A stretch of DNA of 64,000 bases from Bin80 sp965203305 (GTDB lineage Bacteria > Bacteroidota > Rhodothermia > Rhodothermales > Bin80), in NCBI GenBank assembly GCA_965203305.1, contig OZ241874.1, positions 496,001 to 560,000 on the forward strand, read 5' to 3'. The translations under genes and the position numbers were made by a program. Under the pieces are notes generated by a model that saw nothing but the letters and a program-made list of their open reading frames with translations, was not told the DNA's origin and did no database searches. Numbering within the stretch: the stretch's first letter is position 1; the number at the start of each line of letters is the position of its first letter. This document shows, in pieces, positions 55,565-64,000 of this stretch.

Positions 55565-55823
55565 TGCCTGTCCGAAAATTCACAGGAATCTCCAATACGG
55601 GGGATTCCAGAGGTGTCTTGTCTTACAGCGTTCATGTATGGAGCGATTCAGGGGTTCGTTCGCTATGAGAGATTCCGGAAAATCCTGTACGAAGATTGCG
55701 TATTTATGGACCCTGTTCGGAAATTGAATGCCCCAGTCCGCCAAAGAATTTTCATCTTCGTCAGGAAACACATCTCCCCCAACCCCTCATATATTGGCGG
55801 TATTATGGATTTCCAGACGGACA
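55565..55823. mobile_element. MITE-like element, decayed copy
   Basis: This 259-bp copy aligns with the reverse complement of the intact MITE at 42631-42916. The left end (TGCCTGTCCGAAAATTCA) is one base off; the right end is eroded (14 of 18 match). No flanking duplication remains. It lies in the intergenic region between the small hypothetical gene and the antiporter gene. Confidence 0.8.
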
Positions 55824-55944
55824 CCGGATATCTTACGTATGTGGATTGTAGAGACTGGGATGCAGTGGTCAGTGGTCGGCAACAGGTTGTCATGAATACT
55901 ATGGCGGTACTTCGTAAATCTCATAGAACAAGTCAACTGATTCC

Positions 55945-58260
55945 GTGAGTGGCGCAGTATTGATGTACATTGTGGTGGTCATTGCACTGGCGATTGGTAC
56001 GCAATGGCTGGCATGGCGGATTCGTGTTCCGTCCATTCTTCTGCTTCTCGTTGTAGGATTTATGGCGGGTCCGGCTACGCGACTCCTGCCCCCTGAACAG
56101 TTGCAGGGAGAGTGGGTGTTTGCGTTTGTTTCGCTGGCAATAGGAATCATTCTGTTTGAAGGAGGACTGAATCTCCGGCTGTCCGAACTCAGAGGGGTGG
56201 GGAGGGCAGTGTTTAATCTGGTTACCATCGGAGTGGCCGTTACGGCTGTCCTCGCTGCAACCGCGGCACACTATGTCCTGGAAATGCCTTGGGAGATCGC
56301 AGTCGTCCTTGGTTCCATTCTGACTGTCACAGGACCAACGGTTGTATTGCCCCTGATCCGGTATGTACGCCCTAGTGGACGTGTCAATGCGATTGCAAAA
56401 TGGGAAGGCATTACGATTGATCCCGTAGGTGCAATTGTTGCCGTGCTGGTTCTTGAGGCGGTCATTGCAATGCACGAATATGGTGTGAATGGGGGAACTG
56501 GCGGGGGTATGCTGACCACCATTCTGCCCTCTCTGGAAGCCCTTCTCACGACTGCGGCAGTCAGTATCGGAGTCAGCTTTCTGGGAGGAGTTCTTATGCT
56601 CTTTCTGCTACGCCGTCATCTGGTACCCGATTATTTGCAGAGCTCATTCGCGCTCACGGTGGTCATTCTTGTATTTGCCATTTCCAATGGATTGCATGAA
56701 GAATCTGGACTATTTTCTGTTACCATCATGGGAGTCTTTCTTGCGAACCAGCCGTATGTGAATGTTCGCAACATCACCAAATTCAAGGAAGATCTGCAGG
56801 CACTCCTGATCGGGTGCCTCTTTATCCTCCTGAGTGCACGTCTGGATTTTGGCGCACTGGCCTACTTTGATGCTAGGGCCTTCCTCTTTCTGGGAATTTT
56901 AATTGTCATTGTTCGTCCACTTGCTGTTGTACTCTCGAGTCTTCGCACGAAGCTTTCCTGGAAGGAACAGGGATTTATTGCGTGGCTTGCTCCTCGTGGC
57001 ATTGTAGCTGCGGCCGTCGCTTCCCTGTTTTCGGTTCGTATTGAAACCGTGTATGGTGCGGATGCTGCGGGGCCACTGGTGCCTATCGTATATATGGTGA
57101 TTATCGGGACAGTTACCGTTTACGGGCTGACACTCCCGCCCGTCGCCCGCCTGTTTGGGATGGCCGACTCCAATCCGCAGGGCATTCTGTTCCTAGGGGC
57201 AAAGACATGGGTGCAGAGTATTGCAAAAGCAATCCAGGAGCAGGGGATCTCCGTGCTTTTGATGGATGCAAATGAGCGCAATATTGAACAGGCACAAGAG
57301 CGGGAGCTGCCAGCAGTTTTGGCAAATGCACTGGAGGAACAGGTGCTTGATGAACTGGACCTGAGCGGAATCAGACGGTTCATGGCACTCACTGCCAATG
57401 ATGATACGAATTCCCTGGCAGCACTTCGGTTCAAGGAGGTATTCGGGAGCGGGGAAGTATTTCAGCCGGCAGCCTCTCCGCTCCGCCCTGAAACTTCTCT
57501 GATTCGTGTCCCCACACATATGCGTGGACGACCACTGTTTGGGGCAGTCTATACTGCATCTGATCTGGAACACCGCTTTGAGGCTGGAGGCGAAATCCGG
57601 ACATTCGGAATTACAGAACCGGGTTCGTACGAAGCTCTGGAGGCAAAGTACGGGTACGATCTGGTTCTTCTGTTCATTATTCGAGGATCCAGCCTGCTCA
57701 TTCATGCGGAGGAGAATGTTCTGACTCCCCAGTTACGGGATACGGTAATTGTGATGCTTCCTCCGTTCCATGTCGGCGAAGATATGGAAGACACGACCAT
57801 TTTCCATGACCTGATTGATCACGCATTTATTATGGATCATGCGGTTCCAGTAAATGCAGAAGAGATGCTGTCCAGTGCCGCCAAACTGCTGAGTCAGCGG
57901 TTGCCGGAGTCTGCGGATCGTCTGGCCCAGGGATTAACTGGAGGCATGCAGGAAGAAGCCTCCATGCTGAAACCGGGCGTGGTGCTGCTCCATGTACGGC
58001 TGAGCAAGATTTCTCGCAGTGAACTGGTTCTTGTGCGATGCAGGGTTCCGCTTGAACTGCCACAGGCGAGAGATCCTGTTGAGGCACTCGCGTTCTTTGT
58101 AACTCCCGAGGATGATCCGGCCCAGCACCTTCGTGTACAGGCTCATCTGGCAGGCCGTCTGAGCAGGCGTTCGCTATTGCCTGCATGGCGGAGAGCAGCT
58201 GATGAGGACGAGTTGAGAGCAACGCTCCGTGCCACCAAGTTTGTACCCGCGTTTGAGTAG
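55945..58260 (+). CDS. CPA1-type Na+/H+ antiporter with TrkA-N domain
   Basis: This 771-residue protein has an N-terminal antiporter domain of about 12 helices (residues 1-405), including the conserved FEGGLNLRLSELR, TVTGPTVVLPLIR and WEGITIDPVGAI motifs with the transport Asp. A TrkA-N-like Rossmann domain follows (about 420-520, GILFLGAKTWVQSIAKAIQE), then a TrkA-C-like regulatory region. It exchanges Na+ or K+ for H+ at the inner membrane and is probably gated by a nucleotide. Such fusions are common in marine bacteria. No partner gene is nearby. Confidence 0.9.
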   Translation: MSGAVLMYIVVVIALAIGTQWLAWRIRVPSILLLLVVGFMAGPATRLLPPEQLQGEWVFAFVSLAIGIILFEGGLNLRLSELRGVGRAVFNLVTIGVAVTAVLAATAAHYVLEMPWEIAVVLGSILTVTGPTVVLPLIRYVRPSGRVNAIAKWEGITIDPVGAIVAVLVLEAVIAMHEYGVNGGTGGGMLTTILPSLEALLTTAAVSIGVSFLGGVLMLFLLRRHLVPDYLQSSFALTVVILVFAISNGLHEESGLFSVTIMGVFLANQPYVNVRNITKFKEDLQALLIGCLFILLSARLDFGALAYFDARAFLFLGILIVIVRPLAVVLSSLRTKLSWKEQGFIAWLAPRGIVAAAVASLFSVRIETVYGADAAGPLVPIVYMVIIGTVTVYGLTLPPVARLFGMADSNPQGILFLGAKTWVQSIAKAIQEQGISVLLMDANERNIEQAQERELPAVLANALEEQVLDELDLSGIRRFMALTANDDTNSLAALRFKEVFGSGEVFQPAASPLRPETSLIRVPTHMRGRPLFGAVYTASDLEHRFEAGGEIRTFGITEPGSYEALEAKYGYDLVLLFIIRGSSLLIHAEENVLTPQLRDTVIVMLPPFHVGEDMEDTTIFHDLIDHAFIMDHAVPVNAEEMLSSAAKLLSQRLPESADRLAQGLTGGMQEEASMLKPGVVLLHVRLSKISRSELVLVRCRVPLELPQARDPVEALAFFVTPEDDPAQHLRVQAHLAGRLSRRSLLPAWRRAADEDELRATLRATKFVPAFE

Positions 58261-58310
58261 ATGCGATGGCACTGCCTGTGGAGAAGCATTCACACTGTAT
58301 GTTCTGAGAT

Positions 58311-59171
58311 ATGGGATTTCCTGATGTACACACACGGATGATTGCCATCCTGGGTTCTCCGGTTCACCATTCATGCTCCCCTGTGATCCATAACGCGGCG
58401 TTTCGGAAGCAGAATTTGAATCTTGTGTATGTGGCTGTAGAAGTGAAACCGGACAGGTTGGCTGCTGCCGTTCACGGGCTGTCAGCACTAGGCTTTGTTG
58501 GTGCAAATGTGACGATCCCCTACAAGGAAGCTGTCCTGCCGTACATGGATCAACTCTCGGAAGCGGCCAGGATGACTGGAGCGGTCAATACAATTGTCTG
58601 CAAAGATGAGCAGCTCTATGGAGAAAATACAGATATTGAAGGGTTTCTGGCTCCATTGAAAGGTTTGAGTATTTATGGCGCACCGATGACAATTCTTGGT
58701 GCGGGCGGGGCTGCACGTGCCGCTGCATACGGTCTTCTGAGGGAATTTAATCCTTCCCCGCTCACACTGGTTGCTCGCAGAACAGCTCAGGCAGAAAAGA
58801 TAGTGCATGATTTTGCCGGGTTTGATGGTCAATTGGAAGTATGCGATCTTGTGTCTGCATCGGAAATTATCCAGAAAAGCTGTCTCATCGTAAATTCCAC
58901 CCCTGTGGGGATGTATCCAGATATGGATGGAACTCCATGGAAGAGGAAGGAGTACTTCTCCTCGGGTCAGATTGTGTATGACTTGGTTTATCGCCCGTCC
59001 TGTACCCGGTTGCTTCGGGAGGCAAAATCTCGCGGGGCGATGACGATAGACGGAGTTGGGATGCTTGTGGAACAGGCCGCGGCTTCCTACAGGCGGTGGA
59101 CGGGACAGGAGATGCCAATAGGACTCGTACGCAGTACACTAGCGCAACTATTTGACCAGGAGCAAGAATGA
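58311..59171 (+). CDS. aroE: Shikimate dehydrogenase AroE
   Basis: This 286-residue enzyme reduces 3-dehydroshikimate to shikimate with NADPH. The substrate-binding SPVIHNAAF and NVTIPYKEA (catalytic Lys), the nucleotide-binding GAGGAARAAAYGL, and the family NSTPVGMYPD motif are all present. The start ATG 58311 is 50 bp after the antiporter stop. The stop overlaps the next gene by 4 bp (ATGA), so the TPR protein is translationally coupled. Confidence 0.95.
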   Translation: MGFPDVHTRMIAILGSPVHHSCSPVIHNAAFRKQNLNLVYVAVEVKPDRLAAAVHGLSALGFVGANVTIPYKEAVLPYMDQLSEAARMTGAVNTIVCKDEQLYGENTDIEGFLAPLKGLSIYGAPMTILGAGGAARAAAYGLLREFNPSPLTLVARRTAQAEKIVHDFAGFDGQLEVCDLVSASEIIQKSCLIVNSTPVGMYPDMDGTPWKRKEYFSSGQIVYDLVYRPSCTRLLREAKSRGAMTIDGVGMLVEQAAASYRRWTGQEMPIGLVRSTLAQLFDQEQE

Positions 59172-60727
59172 AATGTCGTGATTTGACCATACTGTCTGTA
59201 CTTCTTTGTTTCTCTGCATTTTCCGCTGTGGCGCAGTCCACTGGACTGGGGAATGCAACATTTGAAAATTCAGGTGCACCGGAAGCACAGGAGATGTTTT
59301 CGAAAGGACTCCTGCTCCTGCACAGTTTTGAGTACGAAGATGCCCGGGAGGCTTTCGTAGCGGCACGAAGGGCAGACCCTGAATTTGCGATGGCATACTG
59401 GGGGGAAGCCATGACGCATAACCATCCGATCTGGATGAGGCAGGATACGGAGGAGGGGCGGGCAGCATTGCTTGAACTTGGACCGGACCTGGATAGCCGA
59501 CTGGCAAAAGCACCGACAGAGCGAGAGAAAGCCTATTTGCGTGCTGCAGAAGCTTTGTACTTTGGAGAAGGAGATAAAGAGGAACGGGATTTTTTGTACG
59601 AAAAGCAGATGTCTGCCCTGTCTGCCAGGTATCCCGAAGATATGGAAGCTGCGGCATTTCATGCGCTGTCATTCCTGGGACTGGCACACGATGGCCGTGA
59701 TTTTGTGCTCTACATGCGCGCGGCTGCGATTGCAGAGGAGATTTTCGCCCGGAATCCGCAGCATCCGGGTGCGGCACATTATCTGATTCATGCCTATGAC
59801 GATCCGATCCATGCGCCGCTTGGACTGCGGGCAGCACGAGTATATGCAGATATTGCTCCCGAGGCATCTCACGCACTCCATATGCCATCACACATTTTCA
59901 CAGCACTCGGAATGTGGCCGGAAATGGCATCCGCCAATGAGGCATCATTTGCTGCCAGTGATGTGCGAATGCATCAAAAAGGACTGGATGTGAACGCGCG
60001 AAATTTTCATGCAAGACATTGGCTGGCCTATGCCTATCTCCAGCAGGGTCGCTATGCAGAAGCGGAAAAGCTGGTCCAGGACATGCTGAAAGATGTGGAA
60101 GAGAGCGAAAACTCAAAGATTACCAGAACGTATGCGGTGATGATGTTTGCCAATTACCTTGCCGAGACCGAACAGTGGGGTTCGGAATATGCCAGCATTG
60201 AGGTTGATCTTGAAGATATGTCTCCTGTCAGCAAGGCCAATATGCTCTTCATCCGTGGCAAGGCAGCATTATCAGACGGGAATGTGGAAGGTGCCAGACA
60301 GATAGTCAGATCCCTCATGGATTTGGAAGACGAGGAGAGTGTCAGCATTCTTTTGCAGCATCAGCTGAAGGCAGAGCTTTTGCTTTTGGAGGGGAATCTG
60401 GATGGTGCCATAGAGTTGCTTGAGGCTGCAGCACAGACTGACGCAGAAAGGCCGCTGGACTATGGTCCGCCAATGCCAGCAAAGCCAACACATGAACTGC
60501 TTGGCGAATACTACCTGAAAGCAGACGAGGGTGCTCCTGCCATAGATGCGTTCAGGGCCTCACTGGGAAGGGCACCGGGGCGTTCACTCTCATTCATTGG
60601 CCTCTCTGAGGCAGCAAAAATGGAATCAGACGAGAATGCACATCGGGAGGCCATGTCCAGACTGAAGGAAAACTGGAAAGAGGCGGATGGCACAGTCTCC
60701 GACATGCTTTCGGCATCCCAAGATTGA
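59168..60727 (+). CDS. Secreted TPR protein
   Basis: This 519-residue protein has a signal peptide (LTILSVLLCFSAFSAVAQ) and then TPR-type helices, including the family's HYLIHAYDDPIHAPLGLRAA and HALHMPSHIFTALGMW stretches and repeated AxxxxARxAF-like units. This is a common but uncharacterised periplasmic TPR family in FCB and other bacteria. It is coupled to aroE by an ATGA overlap, yet no link to aromatic synthesis is evident. It probably acts as a scaffold. Confidence 0.85.
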   Translation: MKCRDLTILSVLLCFSAFSAVAQSTGLGNATFENSGAPEAQEMFSKGLLLLHSFEYEDAREAFVAARRADPEFAMAYWGEAMTHNHPIWMRQDTEEGRAALLELGPDLDSRLAKAPTEREKAYLRAAEALYFGEGDKEERDFLYEKQMSALSARYPEDMEAAAFHALSFLGLAHDGRDFVLYMRAAAIAEEIFARNPQHPGAAHYLIHAYDDPIHAPLGLRAARVYADIAPEASHALHMPSHIFTALGMWPEMASANEASFAASDVRMHQKGLDVNARNFHARHWLAYAYLQQGRYAEAEKLVQDMLKDVEESENSKITRTYAVMMFANYLAETEQWGSEYASIEVDLEDMSPVSKANMLFIRGKAALSDGNVEGARQIVRSLMDLEDEESVSILLQHQLKAELLLLEGNLDGAIELLEAAAQTDAERPLDYGPPMPAKPTHELLGEYYLKADEGAPAIDAFRASLGRAPGRSLSFIGLSEAAKMESDENAHREAMSRLKENWKEADGTVSDMLSASQD

Positions 60728-61138
60728 ATCATCGTGCATGGGGTTGGATTGGTGCGCCGGATAGCAAAGAATGAGATGACTGGAATACTCGTTTCACATC
60801 TGAGCAAAAGTGAGACCTGATGAAAGAAGACATTGCATTTCGCCCCGACCCTTGCAAAAAATTCTGGATGACAGAAAATGGTTGCCCGGAATGTATTTGC
60901 AAGCATATCAGTCAGGTACAGTGATGATTGAAAGAGCCGCAGTTATATGAATTAGTCTCAAAACAGATGGCAGTTTACCGGACGGAGTTTCAAGAAGCAA
61001 TTCAAATTGGGACTATGTTGTCTGTTTCCTCTTCCGAAGTTATAGCAGAAAATTCAATATTCTCACCCAAGCAGGAATCATATACAGGTCTAGAAACGGG
61101 TAGATGATATTTCAGGGAACGGTTTTAGCAAAATAGAA
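60728..61138. other. Intergenic region with a repeat copy
   Basis: About 410 bp without a gene. A degenerate copy of the intergenic repeat occupies about 60848-60922. The remainder, AT-richer than its neighbours, shows nothing recognisable. Confidence 0.4.
60848..60922 (+). repeat. Intergenic repeat copy (diverged)
   Basis: It begins CCCTTGCAAAAAATTCTGGA and continues through GCCCGGAATGTATTTGCAAG, aligning with the 1491-1580 copy. The CGCTCTGGGAG core is eroded, so membership in the family is less certain than for the others. Confidence 0.4.
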
Positions 61139-61483
61139 ATGGGGCAAGCAGTTCTTCCACTAACCCATGCAGGGGCGGAAAATCTTGGCAAAAATGCCGA
61201 GGTGAATGGACATGCACTCCCTGGGGGCGGTGCACAGGCCAAAGAAGCATTCGCCCCGGGACGTTGGGATTTCAAGGGAGTTCCTGTGCGGAAGGGAGTG
61301 TACGGGATGCATGCATATGCCGCAGCGATGATCCCGGGACTTGCGTGGCAGTTGACTGACCAATTCATCCCCCATGGTGGAGAAGTACTGGATCCGTTTT
61401 GCGGGGGAGGAGCAGTTTTGGCTGAATCTGTCAGGAGCGGGTGCATGGCAATCGGGAGGAGTGAGAATCACGAATCGTTATAG
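61139..61483 (+). pseudogene. Fragment of a SAM-dependent methyltransferase
   Basis: This open frame contains PGRWDFKGVPVRKGVYGMHA and the SAM-binding DPFCGGGAVLAES, as in TRM11/DNA-methylase-type enzymes. After SVRSGCMAIG the sequence ends in a short unrelated tail and stops at 61481-61483. The rest of the catalytic domain, including an NPPY-type motif, is missing, so a 3' deletion is likely. The glycoside hydrolase gene begins right after it. Confidence 0.6.
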
Positions 61484-61484
61484 A

Positions 61485-63338
61485 ATGGGTTTGCTCATGC
61501 ACGAGTTACCTTCCTCAATATTCAATTCTGGAGACAGGACAGAAATATCCGCTCTCTTGTCATGGAGGCATCTGTGTATTCCGGTCCTGATGACGGTTCT
61601 GGCTATGCTTCTGGGGAGGTATGCTCATGCTCAGGATACACCACCCCCAAAGCATGAATTTCGGGGGGCATGGATTGCAACGTACGCGAAACTGGACTGG
61701 CCACGAAGCATTAGCGAGATCCATCAGAAGAATCAGATGATCAACCTTCTGGACTACCTTGAGGAAGCAGGAATCAATGCCGTATTTTTTCAGATTCGTT
61801 CGCTCGGGGATGCCATGTATGCATCCAGGTATGAACCATGGTCACACTATCTTACGGGAGACCAGGCACGCTCTTCGACGTATGATCCGTTAAAATTTGT
61901 CATAGGAGAGGCCCATCGGCGTGGTATGGAGCTGCATGCCTGGATCAACCCCTATCGGGTGCATAATGGACAACGCTTCAATGTGGCAGACAATCATATC
62001 ACAGTGACACATCCAGAATGGACCTATCCGGCCGGAAATTACACCTATCTTGATCCGGGAAGGCAAGATGTGCGCTCGTATGTTTCCATGATTGTCATGG
62101 ATATAGCACGCCATTACGAGATAGATGGCATCCATCTGGATGATTATTTTTACCCCTACCCGCCCAATCATCTCACCCTCTCCAATAGCCCGGATATCCC
62201 GACTTTTCAGCGGGAAAATCGCGGATTCACCAGTATGGAGGACTGGCGCAGGGATAACATCAACCTGCAGATTGCCGAGATTGCGGACAGCCTGCGTTCC
62301 TTCAATCCCGCATTAAAGTTTGGAATCAGTCCCTTTGGAATCTGGAAAAGCGGAATCCCGCGTGGAGTCAGTGGGCTAAATGCCTATCATGTAATCTTTG
62401 CCGATGCGACCAACTGGCTTCAGGAAAAGACCATTGATTATCTGGTTCCGCAGCTGTACTGGCGGTTTGGAGGCGAGCAGGATTATGCGAAACTGGCAAG
62501 ATGGTGGGCAGTGCAGTCCGGGGATCGTCATTTATATATCGGGCATGCGCTGTACAGAGCGGGTACCGAATTTAGTGCATCAGAGGTTCCCAATCAGGTT
62601 GCATTCAATCGTAATCATCCCGATATTTCTGGAAGCGTATTCTTTCGGACAATGCATTTTCTTCCGGGTTTCGGGCTTGGCTTTGCACAGACGATACGTA
62701 GCGGATTATATCAGTACCCTGCACTCCCTCCCTCCATGGACTGGAAAGACATGGCGGCTCCTCCTTCTCCGCTGAATTTGACAGTTACAAAGAACGGGAA
62801 TGTCGTTTCACTGGACTGGGAATCCCCTGATCTCATTTCCAGGCGTTATGCTGTCTATCGTATCAAAAGTGATTCGGCACCAGATCCGGTACATGCTTCA
62901 CAGGATGCTCGCAATCTGATCGCCATCACAGGAGAGACGGAGTTTGAAGATAATCCAGGTTCTGATACGGACAAGTATTGGTACTTCGTGCAGTCTGTCA
63001 GTTCCAATTCCATAGAAAGTGAAGCCAGCAATCAGGTGTCTACCGCACTGGGGGAAGAACGTCTCCCGGATCAGATCAGCATTACGACATACCCCACGGT
63101 ATTTCGTGATCACATTCAGATTGAATACTCGCTGTCAAGTGCCCAAACCGTGACGCTAAAGGTGTATGATACGCTCGGGCGCAGTGTAGCTATGCTGATC
63201 AAGAGTGAGTTCAGGCAATCTGGACATCACGCAATGTCCATATCTTCCAGCGAACATCTGTCATCTAGTGGGCTCTACTGGCTTGTTTTAAGTACAGATC
63301 GTCAGCGGGCTGCCCAAGCGATTATTCGCACAAGGTAG
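61485..63338 (+). CDS. GHL10-type glycoside hydrolase with C-terminal sorting domain
   Basis: This ~617-residue secreted enzyme has a signal-type segment (VLMTVLAMLLGRYAHAQ). The GHL10 (DUF187/YngK-like) TIM-barrel domain spans about 50-420, with FRGAWIATYAKLDWP, HAWINPYRVHNG and the acidic IDGIHLDDYFYPYP region. A fibronectin-III-like segment follows (about 430-530), then a C-terminal type IX-like domain (YPTVFRDHIQIEYSL, LGRSVAML, SSGLYWLVL). It probably cleaves a cell-wall or surface polysaccharide. Start candidates are ATG 61485, 61497 and 61590; the last would give a shorter signal peptide. Confidence 0.85.
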   Translation: MGLLMHELPSSIFNSGDRTEISALLSWRHLCIPVLMTVLAMLLGRYAHAQDTPPPKHEFRGAWIATYAKLDWPRSISEIHQKNQMINLLDYLEEAGINAVFFQIRSLGDAMYASRYEPWSHYLTGDQARSSTYDPLKFVIGEAHRRGMELHAWINPYRVHNGQRFNVADNHITVTHPEWTYPAGNYTYLDPGRQDVRSYVSMIVMDIARHYEIDGIHLDDYFYPYPPNHLTLSNSPDIPTFQRENRGFTSMEDWRRDNINLQIAEIADSLRSFNPALKFGISPFGIWKSGIPRGVSGLNAYHVIFADATNWLQEKTIDYLVPQLYWRFGGEQDYAKLARWWAVQSGDRHLYIGHALYRAGTEFSASEVPNQVAFNRNHPDISGSVFFRTMHFLPGFGLGFAQTIRSGLYQYPALPPSMDWKDMAAPPSPLNLTVTKNGNVVSLDWESPDLISRRYAVYRIKSDSAPDPVHASQDARNLIAITGETEFEDNPGSDTDKYWYFVQSVSSNSIESEASNQVSTALGEERLPDQISITTYPTVFRDHIQIEYSLSSAQTVTLKVYDTLGRSVAMLIKSEFRQSGHHAMSISSSEHLSSSGLYWLVLSTDRQRAAQAIIRTR

Positions 63339-63367
63339 AGGGGGAGTTTGCAGAGACAGGAAGGAGA

Positions 63368-64000
63368 CTAGTTGCCAATCAGGAGATAGAGAGTACCCGC
63401 AAGCAATCCGCCAATAATGGGGCCCAAGACGGGAATCCAGGCATAGCTCCAGTCACTGCCCTCCTTGTTTCGAATTGGGACCAGTGCATGGACAATACGC
63501 GGGCTCAGGTCACGGGCAGGGTTGATGGCATATCCGGTAGTTCCTCCCAGAGTCAGTCCGATAGTCAGCACAATGAGCCCTACGGGGATGGCATCCAGTG
63601 CGCCAAGGCCGACATCGGGCTCAACCAGGTAGAGTACCGCGAATACCAGCACAAGAGTGGCGATGATTTCGTTCAGGAGATTGGATCTCCAGTTGCGAAT
63701 GGCAGGAGCCGTACAGAAAACAGCCCGTTTGGCATTTGCATCTTCGGTCACAAGAAAGTGATCCCGATAAAGCAGCCACACCAGAAATGCTCCCACTGCT
63801 GCCCCCAGAAATTGGGCAATCAGATATGCAGGAACGGAGCCCCACTCAAACTTTCCGGCAAGGGCAAGCCCCAGTGTTACCGCCGGATTGATGTGTGCAC
63901 CGCTGTACTTGGCAACAACGAATACGGCAACGAAGACGGAAACACCCCAGCCCACGGTGATGGCGATCCAGCCGGATTCGTGTCCCTTGGTCTGCTTAAG
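63368..64000 (-). CDS. Aquaglyceroporin (GlpF-type MIP channel), partial
   Basis: The 3' part (about 211 residues) of a MIP-family channel is seen; its start lies beyond the window end. Both NPA boxes are present: HINPAVTLG and AINPARDLSPR. The Asp after NPAR in the second box marks the glycerol-conducting branch rather than a pure water channel. Several hydrophobic helices are visible. No glycerol kinase gene is seen in the window. It is convergent with the glycoside hydrolase gene. Confidence 0.92.
   Translation of the reverse strand, partial: LKQTKGHESGWIAITVGWGVSVFVAVFVVAKYSGAHINPAVTLGLALAGKFEWGSVPAYLIAQFLGAAVGAFLVWLLYRDHFLVTEDANAKRAVFCTAPAIRNWRSNLLNEIIATLVLVFAVLYLVEPDVGLGALDAIPVGLIVLTIGLTLGGTTGYAINPARDLSPRIVHALVPIRNKEGSDWSYAWIPVLGPIIGGLLAGTLYLLIGN

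Overview
The window is chromosomal DNA from a Gram-negative bacterium of the FCB group, most like Rhodothermota/Balneolota or a marine Bacteroidota relative. The signs are C-terminal sorting domains of the Por/type IX type (YPNPFNPST followed by a 'LGREV...SGTYLYRL' pattern) on at least five genes or gene remnants, a SusC-like TonB receptor beside a DUF4249 lipoprotein, and the paired 'planctomycete-type' cytochrome (DUF1549/DUF1553) and DUF1501 genes. The placement rests on gene content only; no 16S gene or phylogenetic marker was compared.

Layout. 1-7 kb: a Fic enzyme, then a decayed giant surface protein gene (minus strand), flanked by copies of an intergenic repeat. 7.3-17.4 kb: a tight five-gene operon, two PSD1-type cytochrome/DUF1501 pairs plus a DUF2231-cytochrome-LRR protein. 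17.6-21.1 kb: TonB receptor and DUF4249 lipoprotein. 21.5-27.5 kb: an accessory island beside groESL, made of two tandem copies of a transposon-like unit that carries one AAA-type ATPase gene between terminal inverted repeats. The first copy is broken by an IS110-family element with a possible bridge-RNA region. An ISL3-family element sits exactly at the groEL stop codon. 27.5-30.2 kb: groEL, groES with a CIRCE operator, DUF2085 gene. 30.4-40.2 kb: a T9SS-gene remnant, two LRR surface proteins and an intact 1714-residue surface protein, the paralogue of the decayed gene. 40.7-43 kb: a membrane protein and a Sel1-repeat gene whose 3' end has been replaced by a MITE insertion. 43.3-47.7 kb: hypothetical protein, mutY, an Omp85 protein, rsmE, secG, then a second ISL3 copy 6 bp behind the secG stop. 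49.1-55.1 kb: rnpB, a coiled-coil protein with a lost zinc ribbon, a Nif3 protein, an RpiB-type isomerase, serA, an acyltransferase and gdhA. 55.2-64 kb: a decayed MITE, a proton antiporter, aroE, a TPR protein, a methyltransferase fragment, a GHL10-type glycoside hydrolase and an aquaglyceroporin gene cut by the window end.

How it fits together. Housekeeping genes (groESL, mutY, rsmE, secG, rnpB, serA, aroE, gdhA) alternate with surface and accessory genes. The mobile DNA tends to sit at gene ends: both ISL3 copies lie within 8 bp of a stop codon, tail to tail with their neighbour, and the ATPase units sit at the T-tract of the groESL terminator. The most notable candidate for something undescribed is the ATPase unit at 24744-26048: perfect 37-bp terminal inverted repeats, an 8-bp flanking direct repeat, an ATPase as its only evident gene and no transposase.
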